The notes below the pieces were generated by a model. It was not told the origin of the DNA. It was given only the letters and a program-made list of their open reading frames with translations, and did no database searches. From the NCBI GenBank assembly GCA_949284695.1, contig CASDWJ010000020.1, positions 1-64,000 of the forward strand: a stretch of 64,000 nt of DNA, given 5' to 3'. The translations under genes were made by a program, and so were the position numbers. This document shows, one piece after another, positions 50,837 through 59,629 of this stretch (positions are counted from its first letter, which is position 1; every line of letters begins with the position of its first letter). Origin of the DNA: an uncultured Christensenella sp. (GTDB lineage: Bacteria; Bacillota; Clostridia; Christensenellales; UBA3700).

Positions 50837-51657
50837 TCACCCCAATATGCCAGCTTCTTTATAAGTCTGCTGTAAAAACTGCTCTTTTCGAATCTTATAA
50901 ACGTAGCCGTATGATCACACTTTTTTATCGTTATCTTTTGCGGATTTTCATCAAATGAAATAATCCTGCCGTCGACGGTCAGCCTCAGGTCGTCGCTGTC
51001 GCACGACAGTTCCACAACCGAAGAATCGCTGATTACCATCGGGCAGAAATGCAGTGAATGCGGACATATCGCGTTGACGATGAACGCGTCGAGCTCCGGG
51101 CTGAGAATAGACCCGTTGCAGGACAGTGAGTAGCCCGTCGAACCGGTGGGAGTCGAAACCATAACGCCGTCTGCGCGCACCTTGTCCGCTCTTACGCCGT
51201 CTATATCGACGGCAATGGAACAGATATTGGAGTTGTCCGTCTTGGCGAGTACGACTTCGTTGAGCGCGATATAGCTGTTGTCGCCGTTTTCAACCGAGAT
51301 CATCGACCTTCTTTCGCAGAAATAGTCGCCCGTCAGCAGCTTTGCCAGCCCGCGTTCTGTCTCGTTGGCGTCTATTTCGGTCAGAAAACCGATGTGTCCG
51401 AGGTTTACGCCGAGGATCGGGATATTTTTTACGGCACAGTAAGGAACGATGTTCAGCATAGTGCCGTCGCCGCCGAACGCTACGAGCACGTCAACTCCGT
51501 CCGTGAGCTCCCTGAGGCGCTCGTGAGTGTCGTGTTCCTGCTTTCTGTCGCTGAAAAATTTATACGAAATGCCCTTTTCTTTGAGCAGGGACAGAAATCC
51601 CTTTGCCGTAGCTCCGTCTCTGTCCTTGTTGAGATTGGTGTAGACTCCGATTTTCAT
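50833..51657 (-). CDS. nadK: NAD kinase
   Basis: A 274-residue kinase that makes NADP from NAD. The GGDGT motif (FGGDGTMLN near 60), the LGHIGFLTE segment, NEVVLAK and TPTGSTGYSLS are all present. ATG 51657 is the family start. It lies only 6 bases after a perfect TATAAT and has no ribosome-binding site, so the nadK-argR-recN message appears leaderless. A gap of 227 bases separates it from tlyA. Confidence 0.95.
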   Translation of the reverse strand: MKIGVYTNLNKDRDGATAKGFLSLLKEKGISYKFFSDRKQEHDTHERLRELTDGVDVLVAFGGDGTMLNIVPYCAVKNIPILGVNLGHIGFLTEIDANETERGLAKLLTGDYFCERRSMISVENGDNSYIALNEVVLAKTDNSNICSIAVDIDGVRADKVRADGVMVSTPTGSTGYSLSCNGSILSPELDAFIVNAICPHSLHFCPMVISDSSVVELSCDSDDLRLTVDGRIISFDENPQKITIKKCDHTATFIRFEKSSFYSRLIKKLAYWGE

Positions 51658-51663
51658 AATTCG

Positions 51664-51692
51664 ATTATAGTATAAAATGAATAAATATTCAA
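51664..51692 (-). promoter_or_regulatory. Promoter ending at the nadK start codon
   Basis: On the minus strand: TTGAAT (51692-51687), 17 bases, TATAAT (51669-51664), then 6 bases to the ATG at 51657. Confidence 0.75.
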
Positions 51693-51884
51693 GAGAATAT
51701 ACAAAATAGTTGAATTTTTATTGTAAAATCGAAGTTTTTATAACAAAAGAACATTCTCACATAGGTTTATGCAATTTTTCTTCACTTGAAGTTACTGCCG
51801 CGGCGTACCTTTTGCATACGCGCTTCAAGCAACGTCACCTGCGGACGGATATGCCGTACTGCGACCGACCGACTCCCGCGATTT

Positions 51885-52607
51885 TCAGTTCTTTCCTTTT
51901 GCAAGTCTTATCAGATATTCGACGTTTTTGCCCTCTCGTACAGGCGCCGTTGTGACGCCTTTGACAGTTAAACCCGTCTCGACGGCAAAGTCGCGTATTT
52001 CGGAGACGACTTTGTTCCTTACTTTTTCGGACACCACGATGCCGTTTTTGCTCAGATTTTTCTTGCCCGCTTCGAACTGCGGTTTGATCAGCGCGACGAT
52101 CTCTCCGTCGTCTGCAAGCACGGACGTTGCCGCGGGCAAAATCAGCTTGAGGGATATGAAACTGACGTCGATTGATATAAAAGAGACGTATTCTCCGAGC
52201 ACGTCGGGCGTGAGATAGCGCGCGTTGACGTTGTCTTTTACCACAACTCGCGCGTCGTTTTTCAGCTTTTCGTCAAGTGCGCAGTCGCCTACGTCTACGG
52301 CGTATACCTTAGCGGCGCCGTGACGAAGCAGACAGTCTGTAAATCCGCCGTTGGACGCGCCGATATCCGCGCAGATCCTGTGTGAAACGTCGAGAGAAAA
52401 ATCGGCGAAAGCCTTTTCGAGCTTATAACCCCCCATAGAGGCGAAACGGTATTCGTCGCGCACTTCAACGACGTCGTTACCGTTGACGTTGTGCGACGAC
52501 TTGCCTGCGCTGACTCCGTTGACCGATACGAGACCGTCTGCGATCATATTGGCGGCTTTAGTGCGACTGCACGCGAATTTTTCCGCTATATATACGTCAA
52601 GTCTCAA
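51885..52607 (-). CDS. tlyA: TlyA family rRNA methyltransferase
   Basis: A 240-residue protein with an N-terminal S4 RNA-binding domain (RLDVYIAEKFACSRTKAANMI) and an FtsJ-like methyltransferase domain (ADIGASNGGFTDCLL, then AVDVG and ISIDVSFISL). Relatives methylate ribose of 16S/23S rRNA (C1409/C1920) or are called hemolysin A. The start is TTG 52607, overlapping the dxs stop. Its place after dxs is typical of Firmicutes. Confidence 0.93.
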   Translation of the reverse strand: MRLDVYIAEKFACSRTKAANMIADGLVSVNGVSAGKSSHNVNGNDVVEVRDEYRFASMGGYKLEKAFADFSLDVSHRICADIGASNGGFTDCLLRHGAAKVYAVDVGDCALDEKLKNDARVVVKDNVNARYLTPDVLGEYVSFISIDVSFISLKLILPAATSVLADDGEIVALIKPQFEAGKKNLSKNGIVVSEKVRNKVVSEIRDFAVETGLTVKGVTTAPVREGKNVEYLIRLAKGKN

Positions 52608-54313
52608 ATCTTCACCTTGGCGGCGATCCTGCGCGCGATTCCTTCGGGATCTGTGCCCGTAACCGAGAGAACGTATTCGACGCTACCTTGCGGATAGGGC
52701 TTTTCATCGAATGCGATGACGCTGACGTCGGCGTGCACGCCTTTTTCGTTATAATATGCGACGACGCCTTCTCCGAAGCCACCTGTGCGTACGCCGTCCT
52801 CGAGCGTGAATATCTTCTTGTCTGCGACAGAGTCGAGAAGCCCGCTGTCAGGCGGCTTGATGAATCTCGCGTTGACGACTGCGACTCTGATCCCCTTTTC
52901 ACCGAGTATCTCTGCTGCCTTTACCGCGTCGGACACGCAGATAGCGCCCGTTGCGAGTATAACTACGTCTGCGTCGTCTGAGGTCAGATATTCCCATTTT
53001 CCGAGCGAGATCGGCGTGTGTACGTCGTATTTACAACAGTCTTCAGCTTTGGGATAGCGGATCGCAAGCGGTTTGTCGTACGAAAGCGACCACTTCATCA
53101 CAGCCTTGAGTTCTCTGCCGTCCTTGGGAGCAAAAACAGTCATATCGGGGAGCGCGCGCAAAAACGAAATGTCGAATACTCCCTGATGAGTCGCGCCGTC
53201 TCCCGCCACGATACCGCATCTGTCGACGCAAAAGGTCACCGGGAGCGAGTTGAGACATACGTCGTGAACGAGCTGGTCGTAAGCGCGTTGCAAAAAGGTC
53301 GAATATACTGCAAAATAAGGCTTTTTACCGCCGAGAGCAAGTCCTGCGCACATACATGCCGCGTGCGCTTCGGCAATGCCGACGTCAACGAACCTGTCGG
53401 GGAACTTCTTTTCAAATGCGTCGAGACCCGTCCCGCTCGCCATCGCCGCCGTGACTGCGAACACGTCGCCGTCCTTTTCTGCAAGTTTGCACAGTTCTTC
53501 TCCGACGATCTGCGAAAAAGTCGGGTTTTTCTGCGCAGTAACAGAATAACCGTGATATTTTTCAGGGTCCTTTTCCGATTGCGGATAGCCCTTACCTTTT
53601 TTCGTAAGAATGTGCACGATCACCGATTCGTCGCTCTTTTTCGCTTTGTTGAAAGCCTTGATAAGCGCCTTGAGGTCGTGACCGTCGACCGTGCCTATAT
53701 ATTTGAGATTAAACAGCGCGAAGGGTCTTGCGATCCTCTCTCTCTTGAGTCTTTCGAGGTAACCCGATATAAGACCCACGTTCTTTGAAATGCTCATCTC
53801 GTTGTCGTTGAGGACGATGATCTGCTTTTTGCCGCTGCAAGCGAGGTCGCTGAGAGCCTCGTAAGCGAGACCGCCCGTCATCGCGCCGTCGCCGATAAAC
53901 GAAATGATCTGCTCTCCGTCGTTGCACGCTCTCGCAAGCCCGCATGCAAGCGATATCGACGTCGAAGCGTGACCTGTATCAGCCACGTCGTAAACGCTCT
54001 CGCACCGCTTGGGAAAACCCGAAAGTCCTCCGTCCCCGCGAAGCGTACGGAAATCGTCTTTTCTGCCCGTGAGAATTTTGTGGGCGTAGCATTGATGACC
54101 TACGTCGAAGATCATTTTGTCTTTGGGAGCGTCGAAAACATAATGAAGGGCGACAACGGCTTCTACCGCGCCCAGATTGGACGACAGATGACCGCCGTGT
54201 TCAAGCACGCTGTCAAGGATCAGTTGTCTTATCTCGGCGCAAAGGACGTTGAGACTGCCGAGCGGCAGTTTTTTTATGTCCTTTGGATAATTGACCGAGT
54301 CGAGAATGCCCAT
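52604..54313 (-). CDS. dxs: 1-deoxy-D-xylulose-5-phosphate synthase
   Basis: A 569-residue thiamine-diphosphate enzyme for the first step of the MEP isoprenoid pathway. The TPP motif FIGDGAMTGG...NDNEMSIS, FDVGHQCYAHKILTGR and GVFDISFLRALP are present. It is about 50 residues shorter than the Escherichia coli enzyme, chiefly in the loop after NVGLISGYLERLK. The usual IAEQHA reads IAEAHA. AAGGA lies before ATG 54313. It is linked with ispA two genes upstream. Confidence 0.96.
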   Translation of the reverse strand: MGILDSVNYPKDIKKLPLGSLNVLCAEIRQLILDSVLEHGGHLSSNLGAVEAVVALHYVFDAPKDKMIFDVGHQCYAHKILTGRKDDFRTLRGDGGLSGFPKRCESVYDVADTGHASTSISLACGLARACNDGEQIISFIGDGAMTGGLAYEALSDLACSGKKQIIVLNDNEMSISKNVGLISGYLERLKRERIARPFALFNLKYIGTVDGHDLKALIKAFNKAKKSDESVIVHILTKKGKGYPQSEKDPEKYHGYSVTAQKNPTFSQIVGEELCKLAEKDGDVFAVTAAMASGTGLDAFEKKFPDRFVDVGIAEAHAACMCAGLALGGKKPYFAVYSTFLQRAYDQLVHDVCLNSLPVTFCVDRCGIVAGDGATHQGVFDISFLRALPDMTVFAPKDGRELKAVMKWSLSYDKPLAIRYPKAEDCCKYDVHTPISLGKWEYLTSDDADVVILATGAICVSDAVKAAEILGEKGIRVAVVNARFIKPPDSGLLDSVADKKIFTLEDGVRTGGFGEGVVAYYNEKGVHADVSVIAFDEKPYPQGSVEYVLSVTGTDPEGIARRIAAKVKI

Positions 54314-54315
54314 AT

Positions 54316-54903
54316 TTACTTCCTTTTGAATAATTTGACCACGGAGTGCACGCGCCTTGCCGCAAAAAGCACTATGCTTTCGCTGTTGACGACGGCTATC
54401 TTTTTGCAGAAAGCCTTGCCTCCCACCGTAACCGACGCTATCACCGCGGATACCAGTATGGACGGGAGAAAGACGTCAACGCCGGTCGCTTCTGAAATAG
54501 CCGCGACTATGCTCGCTCCGCATGCTCCGCTCATAACGCCGCAGATGTCGCCGATCACGTCTGCGCACAGATTATTGACCTTTTCTGCGTTGTCGATAAG
54601 CATACGCGCGGTCTGCGCAACAGCGTCGTCGACGTTTTCGGCACGTATCCGACACAGAGAACACGACGTTACGCTTACTCCTATTACATCAAAAATTATA
54701 CTCGTTATTACCATAAAAATCAACAACATTGTTGCAATAAGTATATCGCTGCCGCCGACTGCGACCTGAGAAAGGACGCTGGATATAAGCGAGAGTACAA
54801 AAGTCAGCACGACTATTTTCACCGCCCACCCCGCAGAATGAGAGGAAGGACGGCGTTTTTTCTTTTTGCTGCCCGAGTTGTAAAATCCGAAAAATTTGCC
54901 CAC
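54316..54903 (-). CDS. Conserved clostridial membrane protein (CorB/DUF21-like fragment)
   Basis: A 195-residue protein with a basic N-terminus, two close hydrophobic helices (about 27-47 and 53-77) and a later pair (about 130-165). The segment IIFDVIGVSVTSCS...AEKVNNLCADVIGDICGVMSG matches, as I recall, a small clostridial family sometimes annotated as CorB-like; its function is not known. The N-terminal PSSHSA resembles the PAP2 motif of the divergent PAP2 proteins often found here, but the rest does not fit. Start GTG 54903 lies 5 bases after a TATAAT, with no ribosome-binding site. Confidence 0.7.
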   Translation of the reverse strand: MGKFFGFYNSGSKKKKRRPSSHSAGWAVKIVVLTFVLSLISSVLSQVAVGGSDILIATMLLIFMVITSIIFDVIGVSVTSCSLCRIRAENVDDAVAQTARMLIDNAEKVNNLCADVIGDICGVMSGACGASIVAAISEATGVDVFLPSILVSAVIASVTVGGKAFCKKIAVVNSESIVLFAARRVHSVVKLFKRK

Positions 54904-54966
54904 GTTTAATTATATTACTGAAACGCGGGCACAATTCTAAAATATATAAGTATCGATACCTTACGG

Positions 54967-55839
54967 TCAATAATTTCTGCCTGACAGGTAGTGGCAGAGA
55001 GCTATGAGTTTTTCCGCTTTCCCGCCGTATCGCGAAAGACACGCTACGGCTCTGTGCGAATAATCCTCTGCCTTCTCTTTAGCGGCGTCGAGACCGAAAA
55101 GCGAAACGTAAGTCTTTTTGTCCGATCTCTCGTCGCTTCCGACGTTCTTGCCGAGTACGGCTTCGGTCGACGTGCAATCGAGGATATCGTCGGTGATCTG
55201 ATAGGCTACGCCCATATAATCGGCAAAATTGAGCAGATCTATCTCCTCCTCTTTGGTACAGCCGCACGACACCGCGCCCGAAAGCAACGCGGCGATCAGA
55301 AGTCCGGAAGTCTTTTGAGAGTACATGGACAGCAGGCTTTTTTCGTCGTATCCTTTGCCGTTGTTATCTGTCACGTCGGCGCATTGCCCGCCTATCATGC
55401 CGGTAGTGCCCGCGTATTTTGCGATATAACTCGCCGCGAGCACGTCGCGTGAAGAACATACCGCGCCGAGCAGTATCTCGTATGCCGAATTGAGCATCGC
55501 GTCTCCCGCAAGGAGCGCGATCGCTTCTCCGAATTTTACGTGCACGGTAGGTTTGCCGCGACGCAACGTGTCGTCGTCCATGCAAGGCAGATCGTCGTGT
55601 ATCAGCGAATAGCCGTGGATAAATTCGACTGCGAGCGCGAAGTCAGCGACTTCCTCGCACGACTTGCCCGCGAACTCTGCGCCGAGATAGCAAAGCATGG
55701 GTCTTAAACGCTTGCCCCCGCCGGTCATAGCGTATTCTATCGCTTCTTTCACGGGCGACGGACAGTCGAGACCGTTAAGCAGATAGTCGTCGAGCGTTGA
55801 GTTGAATATCCCCGCGTATAAATTGATAAGATCTTTCAT
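54967..55839 (-). CDS. ispA: Polyprenyl synthetase (farnesyl diphosphate synthase)
   Basis: A 290-residue all-helical prenyltransferase that joins isopentenyl diphosphate units. The first aspartate-rich motif is DDLPCMDDDTLRRGKPT, preceded by GGKRLRP; the second is QITDDILD. The motif with two extra residues is of the bacterial FPP type. The ATG shares its A with the xseB stop; an upstream frame extension into xseB is rejected. AGGA lies 4 bases before. xseA-xseB-ispA-dxs is a standard order. Confidence 0.95.
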   Translation of the reverse strand: MKDLINLYAGIFNSTLDDYLLNGLDCPSPVKEAIEYAMTGGGKRLRPMLCYLGAEFAGKSCEEVADFALAVEFIHGYSLIHDDLPCMDDDTLRRGKPTVHVKFGEAIALLAGDAMLNSAYEILLGAVCSSRDVLAASYIAKYAGTTGMIGGQCADVTDNNGKGYDEKSLLSMYSQKTSGLLIAALLSGAVSCGCTKEEEIDLLNFADYMGVAYQITDDILDCTSTEAVLGKNVGSDERSDKKTYVSLFGLDAAKEKAEDYSHRAVACLSRYGGKAEKLIALCHYLSGRNY

Positions 55840-56072
55840 CAGTCCTGTTCCGTCCTGAAATTGCTTTTCTTCAGATTTTCGAGATCGCCTTTGAGTTCGG
55901 TGATCTTGCCCGACGCTTCTTCGAGCTTTTTCTTGCACTCCGCGGAGAGTCTGACGCCTTCCTCGAAAAGCCTGATGCCCTCGTCTATAGTGGTAGACGG
56001 GTCTTCGAGGCGCGAGGTGATCTCGTCGATACGCGCGAGCATGCTTTCAAACGAATCTTCTTTTTTCTTCAT
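55839..56072 (-). CDS. xseB: Exodeoxyribonuclease VII small subunit
   Basis: A 77-residue helical protein: ESMLARIDEITSRLEDPSTTIDEGIRLFEEGVRL (key parts FESMLARIDEI and LEDPSTTIDEGIRLFE) is the family pattern. It assembles on XseA to form the single-strand-specific nuclease. GGTGG lies just before the ATG, which overlaps the xseA stop (ATGA). Confidence 0.95.
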   Translation of the reverse strand: MKKKEDSFESMLARIDEITSRLEDPSTTIDEGIRLFEEGVRLSAECKKKLEEASGKITELKGDLENLKKSNFRTEQD

Positions 56073-57292
56073 TTTCCACCTGCCGTTTTTGCGGGAATTC
56101 CCGCGTCGTTGATTTTTACGCTCTCAACTGCGGCGGTAGCGCTACCGCCTTTCGAGTTTATCGTTATTTTGTCTCCTGCCGAAAGTTCGGATACTTCTTT
56201 TATCCGCGTTTCGCCCTTGTTTACCGTAAAAAAGCCCTTTTCGAGTATGCTCACAGGGTTTGCCGCCGACAATGAAAGAAGCGATTTTTCATACTTGGAG
56301 AACTTGGCTTTGTACAGAGAACCGACCGCCGAAGTCATCGCTCCTGCCGCTATTCCGAGCGAAGCGTTTGCCGCCGACGCAAGCGCCGTAGCCGCGGACA
56401 ACATTCTCGCCGCGGTCATTGAAAGCCTTCCGGACGACTGCCTGACTTTTTCGGCAAGCGTCCTCTTTGCGCTGACTGCGAAGTCGGCAAGGTAACGTTT
56501 TATTTCTGCAAGATCGTATGCCACAAGCTCTGCCGCCGCGGTAGGTGTTGCCGCTCTGACGTCTGCAACGAGGTCGCACAGAGTGTAGTCGGTCTCGTGC
56601 CCGACTGCCGAAATGACCGGCGTCTTAGCCGCGTACACGCTTCTGACGAGAGCCTCGTCGTTGAACGGCATCAGATCTTCAGCCGAGCCGCCTCCTCTTG
56701 CAATGATTATCACGTCGAAGCCGAGCTTGTCCGTCACTTCGAGCGCCTTGACTATGCTCGCCGCGCTGTTTTCACCCTGTACCTGCACGCCGTAGACGTT
56801 GATGTCGATGATGTCGTTGTAACGTCTCACCGTCGTGATTATGTCTCTTATGACCGCGCCCGTCGTAGAAGTCAACACGCACACTTCAGACGGATATGCG
56901 GGCAAAGGCTTTTTGTGCGAAGCGTCGAAAATGCCTTCCTTTGCGAGTTTGTTTTTGAGTTCCTCGAGCTTCAGCGCAAGCAGTCCCGCACCGTACGGCG
57001 TTATCATGTCGGCATTGAGGCTGAGTTTTCCGTTTTTGCCGTAGTAGGATACGCTTCCGCGCACGATTATAAGTTCGCCGTTTTTTGGCAGATAGGTCTT
57101 GGAACAGTTGAAGCTGTTGCAGGCTATCTGCGCGTCTCTGTCTTTCAAAGTAAAATAGGCGTGCCCGCGGACTACCGATATACCGCTGACTTCGCCTACC
57201 ACGTCAATATCGTGCAGAAGTTCTTCCGCAACGAAAACGTTGTGAATGTAAGTATTGAGTATGCTGACGCTCAGATACCTCGGAGCGTTCAT
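56069..57292 (-). CDS. xseA: Exodeoxyribonuclease VII large subunit
   Basis: A 407-residue catalytic subunit. It has an N-terminal OB fold (residues 1-100, VVGEVSGISVVRGHAYFTLKDRDAQI), a catalytic domain with VCVLTSTTGAVIRDI, IIIARGGGSAEDL and SAVGHETDYTLCDLVADVRAATPTAAAEL, and a C-terminal coiled coil where XseB binds. The start ATG overlaps the folD stop (ATGA). Confidence 0.95.
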   Translation of the reverse strand: MNAPRYLSVSILNTYIHNVFVAEELLHDIDVVGEVSGISVVRGHAYFTLKDRDAQIACNSFNCSKTYLPKNGELIIVRGSVSYYGKNGKLSLNADMITPYGAGLLALKLEELKNKLAKEGIFDASHKKPLPAYPSEVCVLTSTTGAVIRDIITTVRRYNDIIDINVYGVQVQGENSAASIVKALEVTDKLGFDVIIIARGGGSAEDLMPFNDEALVRSVYAAKTPVISAVGHETDYTLCDLVADVRAATPTAAAELVAYDLAEIKRYLADFAVSAKRTLAEKVRQSSGRLSMTAARMLSAATALASAANASLGIAAGAMTSAVGSLYKAKFSKYEKSLLSLSAANPVSILEKGFFTVNKGETRIKEVSELSAGDKITINSKGGSATAAVESVKINDAGIPAKTAGGK

Positions 57293-58134
57293 TTTTTCGC
57301 CTTTGCGACAGCCGCTTCGAGAGTATTGGCGAGAAGCATCGTTATCGTCATTGGTCCTACGCCGCCGGGCACCGGGGTGATATACGAAGCCTTTTTCTCG
57401 ACGTTTTCAAAATCCACGTCGCCGACCAGCTTGCCGTCTACTCTGTTGATGCCCACGTCAATGACGATCGCGCCGTCCTTGACCATATCTGCGGTAACAA
57501 ACTTTGGTCTGCCTATCGCGGCTACGAGGATATCGGCTTTTTTGGTTATTTCCGCGAGGTCTCGCGTTTTGCTGTGGCAAACGGTGACCGTGCAGTCTGC
57601 GTTGAGAAGAAGCATCGCCATAGGCTTTCCCACTGTATTGCTTCTGCCTATCACGACGGCGTTCTTGCCCGCGAGTTCCACTCCCGTGGTGGCAAGCATT
57701 TTCATCACTCCGAAAGGAGTACACGAAATCGTCCTCGGTCTGTTCATCGCGAGAAGCCCGAGATTTGTCGGCGAAAAACCGTCAACGTCCTTTTCGTCGG
57801 GGATAAGCGAAAGAATCCTCTTTTCGTCATAACCCTTGGGAAGCGGAAGTTGTACGAGAATGCCGTCGACGGTATCGTCTGCCGCGAGCGCCGCGACCGT
57901 GTTTTCGATCTCCGACTGCGGTGTGCCGTCAGCGTATTCGTAATGCAACGACTTCATGCCCACTTGAGCGCAGCCCGAGATCTTGTTTCTGACGTATGTC
58001 TGCGAAGCGGGATCTTCGCCGACTATTATGACCGCAAGGCAGGGCTTTCTGCCGTAGGTTTTCTCAAAATCGGCTACCTTTTCTTTTATTTCTTCTCTCG
58101 CCTCGGCTGAGACGACCTTTCCGTATATAAGCAT
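57289..58134 (-). CDS. folD: Methylenetetrahydrofolate dehydrogenase/cyclohydrolase
   Basis: A 281-residue bifunctional folate enzyme (5,10-methylene-THF to 10-formyl-THF). It shows VGEDPASQTYVRNK, VQLPLPKGYDEKRIL, the NADP loop VVIGRSNTVGKPMAMLL, and PVPGGVGPMTITMLL. ATG 58134 is one base after the nusB stop, with GGAGG 11 bases upstream. An in-frame extension into nusB is rejected. Confidence 0.96.
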   Translation of the reverse strand: MLIYGKVVSAEAREEIKEKVADFEKTYGRKPCLAVIIVGEDPASQTYVRNKISGCAQVGMKSLHYEYADGTPQSEIENTVAALAADDTVDGILVQLPLPKGYDEKRILSLIPDEKDVDGFSPTNLGLLAMNRPRTISCTPFGVMKMLATTGVELAGKNAVVIGRSNTVGKPMAMLLLNADCTVTVCHSKTRDLAEITKKADILVAAIGRPKFVTADMVKDGAIVIDVGINRVDGKLVGDVDFENVEKKASYITPVPGGVGPMTITMLLANTLEAAVAKAKK

Positions 58135-58135
58135 A

Positions 58136-58552
58136 TCAGTTTTTTCCTCCGACCTGTCTGAAAATGCCCGCGAGCACGCCGTTGACAAAGACGTAGCTGT
58201 CGGGTGTGGAATAGAGTTTTACGAGGTTGAGCACCTCGCTGATCGACACGGCAGGCGGTATATCGGGCATATATTTTATCTCGTATGCCGCCAGCAGAAT
58301 AGCCGCAAGATCGGGTTTGAACATGCGGTCTATCGTGAAATTTCTCGAATTGGTACGCACGAGATCGCACAGTTCGTCATAAGACGACTCAACGCCTCCG
58401 ACCACCTTTTTAATGTATTCCTTGTCGGACAAGTCGATCTCGCTGTCCTCGAAAATGGAGTTCATCGTGGGAGACTCCTCTTTTCTCTCTTTGTTGAAAA
58501 GCCACTCGAAGACGAGTTTATACGCATAATCGCGCGCTTTTGTTCTGCTCAT
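58136..58552 (-). CDS. nusB: Transcription antitermination factor NusB
   Basis: A 138-residue helical RNA-binding protein that works with NusE in rRNA antitermination. The N-terminal arginine-rich segment SRTKARDYAYKLVFEWLF, and C-terminal PPAVSISEVLNLVKLYSTPDSYVFVNGVLAGI match the family (key parts: SISEVLNLVKLYS, FVNGVLAGI). GGAG precedes the ATG. It lies between asp23 and folD, in the usual neighbourhood. Confidence 0.95.
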   Translation of the reverse strand: MSRTKARDYAYKLVFEWLFNKERKEESPTMNSIFEDSEIDLSDKEYIKKVVGGVESSYDELCDLVRTNSRNFTIDRMFKPDLAAILLAAYEIKYMPDIPPAVSISEVLNLVKLYSTPDSYVFVNGVLAGIFRQVGGKN

Positions 58553-58569
58553 ATCATTCTCCGTGCAAA

Positions 58570-58599
58570 ACCCTCCGACGGAACGAGCCGTCGAAGGGT
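58570..58599 (-). terminator. Terminator after asp23
   Basis: A long stem (58570-58581 with 58588-58599, one mismatch) followed by TTTT on the minus strand. It separates asp23 from the nusB operon. Confidence 0.8.
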
Positions 58600-58613
58600 C
58601 AGCGAAATTTTCT

Positions 58614-58958
58614 TCAGTTGGAATAGACGACGCCCGCTACGGTAACGTTGATCGCCTTTACTTTGTAAGAGGTCGCCCTCTCGACTTCTGTCTTGATCTT
58701 CTCCTGCAGACCTGCCATGACTCTCGGAATGACGTGACCGTAGTATACGTTGACAGAAATGTCGATTATCGCGGTCATATCGTCGTAAAGCTCTACGGTA
58801 ATCGCGTTGTTCCTGTTCTTACCGCGCTTTTTCGTCCTCGTCAGACCCGCTTCGTAGGACACGGACGCTATGCCGTCGACCTGTGAAGCCGCACTGCCTG
58901 CGACAGAAGTGATGATATTGACGTAAGTCTCTTTAGCCTGGTAGTTGTCCTGAGACAT
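58614..58958 (-). CDS. Asp23/Gls24 family envelope-associated protein
   Basis: A 114-residue protein of the Asp23/Gls24 family (YqhY-like): ITSVAGSAASQVDGIASVS, then ITVELYDDMTAIIDISVNVYYG and the C-terminal YKVKAINVTVAGV. Members sit at the membrane or affect lipid synthesis; in Bacillus the relative yqhY lies between accC and nusB. GGAGGTG lies before ATG 58958. It has its own sigma-A promoter. Confidence 0.92.
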   Translation of the reverse strand: MSQDNYQAKETYVNIITSVAGSAASQVDGIASVSYEAGLTRTKKRGKNRNNAITVELYDDMTAIIDISVNVYYGHVIPRVMAGLQEKIKTEVERATSYKVKAINVTVAGVVYSN

Positions 58959-58981
58959 ATCGCACCTCCGAATATGACTTT

Positions 58982-59010
58982 ATTGTATCATATCCGCGCG
59001 CGCTTGACAA
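58982..59010 (-). promoter_or_regulatory. Promoter of asp23
   Basis: On the minus strand: TTGTCA (59010-59005), 17 bases, TACAAT (58987-58982), directly after the spoIIIAH stop. Confidence 0.7.
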
Positions 59011-59014
59011 GCGG

Positions 59015-59548
59015 TTAAGCGGTATAAGGCACGACAACTACTTCAGACGCGGTATAATCGGTTTCTTCGAGAATGACGTTGAGTATCTGCGCAACTTCCT
59101 GAGATTCGAGTTCGCTCTTGTTGACGATGACGTTGACGTTGTTGGTGCTCATCGTCACGACTGCGTCGTCAAATCCCTTCGCCTTGATGAGACTCTCGAT
59201 GACGAGTTCGGCTTCGATATTGTTGAGAAGGTCCTGCTTCATCGTCTCGGCTGTCGCCTTTGCGTCGTCGGTAGAGGTCTCGGAAGCTATGATCGCGTCG
59301 AGATAGCTCATCTCCTCGGCTCTCGCGGTCTCACGGCTCGTGCGGTATGTACTGAAGAAGGTCTCGACCGCGTCGCCGTCGTTGAGCTGCCCGGTCTCCT
59401 GAGTGCCTGAGAACCAGTCGCTGTTGAGAGCGAAGTTGAGCACTCCGGTAAGCACGAGAAGCGCGACCATACTGCAAAGGATGATCACCTTTTTTGCGTT
59501 GGGGGAAAGCTGTTTCTTAACTTTCACTGCCTGTGTCTGTTCTGCCAT
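59015..59548 (-). CDS. spoIIIAH: Stage III sporulation protein AH
   Basis: A 177-residue protein with one N-terminal membrane helix (about 20-42) and an external YscJ-like domain (EEMSYLDAIIASETSTDDAKATAE, key part SYLDAIIASE; then IESLIKAKGFDDAVV). It forms the mother-cell half of the channel by binding forespore SpoIIQ. GGAGG lies before ATG 59548. It is last in the spoIIIA operon; an 81-base gap precedes it. Confidence 0.95.
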   Translation of the reverse strand: MAEQTQAVKVKKQLSPNAKKVIILCSMVALLVLTGVLNFALNSDWFSGTQETGQLNDGDAVETFFSTYRTSRETARAEEMSYLDAIIASETSTDDAKATAETMKQDLLNNIEAELVIESLIKAKGFDDAVVTMSTNNVNVIVNKSELESQEVAQILNVILEETDYTASEVVVVPYTA

Positions 59549-59629
59549 AAAATACCTCCATGGATTTGAAAAAATATATTTTTTGCCTTACGGCTTGCTT
59601 TGTCTGCGTCTGTTTAATTATATTGTCGG

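Noticed and set aside
54316..54903. Divergent PAP2 phosphatase, from the PSSHSA motif and genomic position
   Set aside because: The motif is before the first membrane helix and the later conserved residues of that family are absent.
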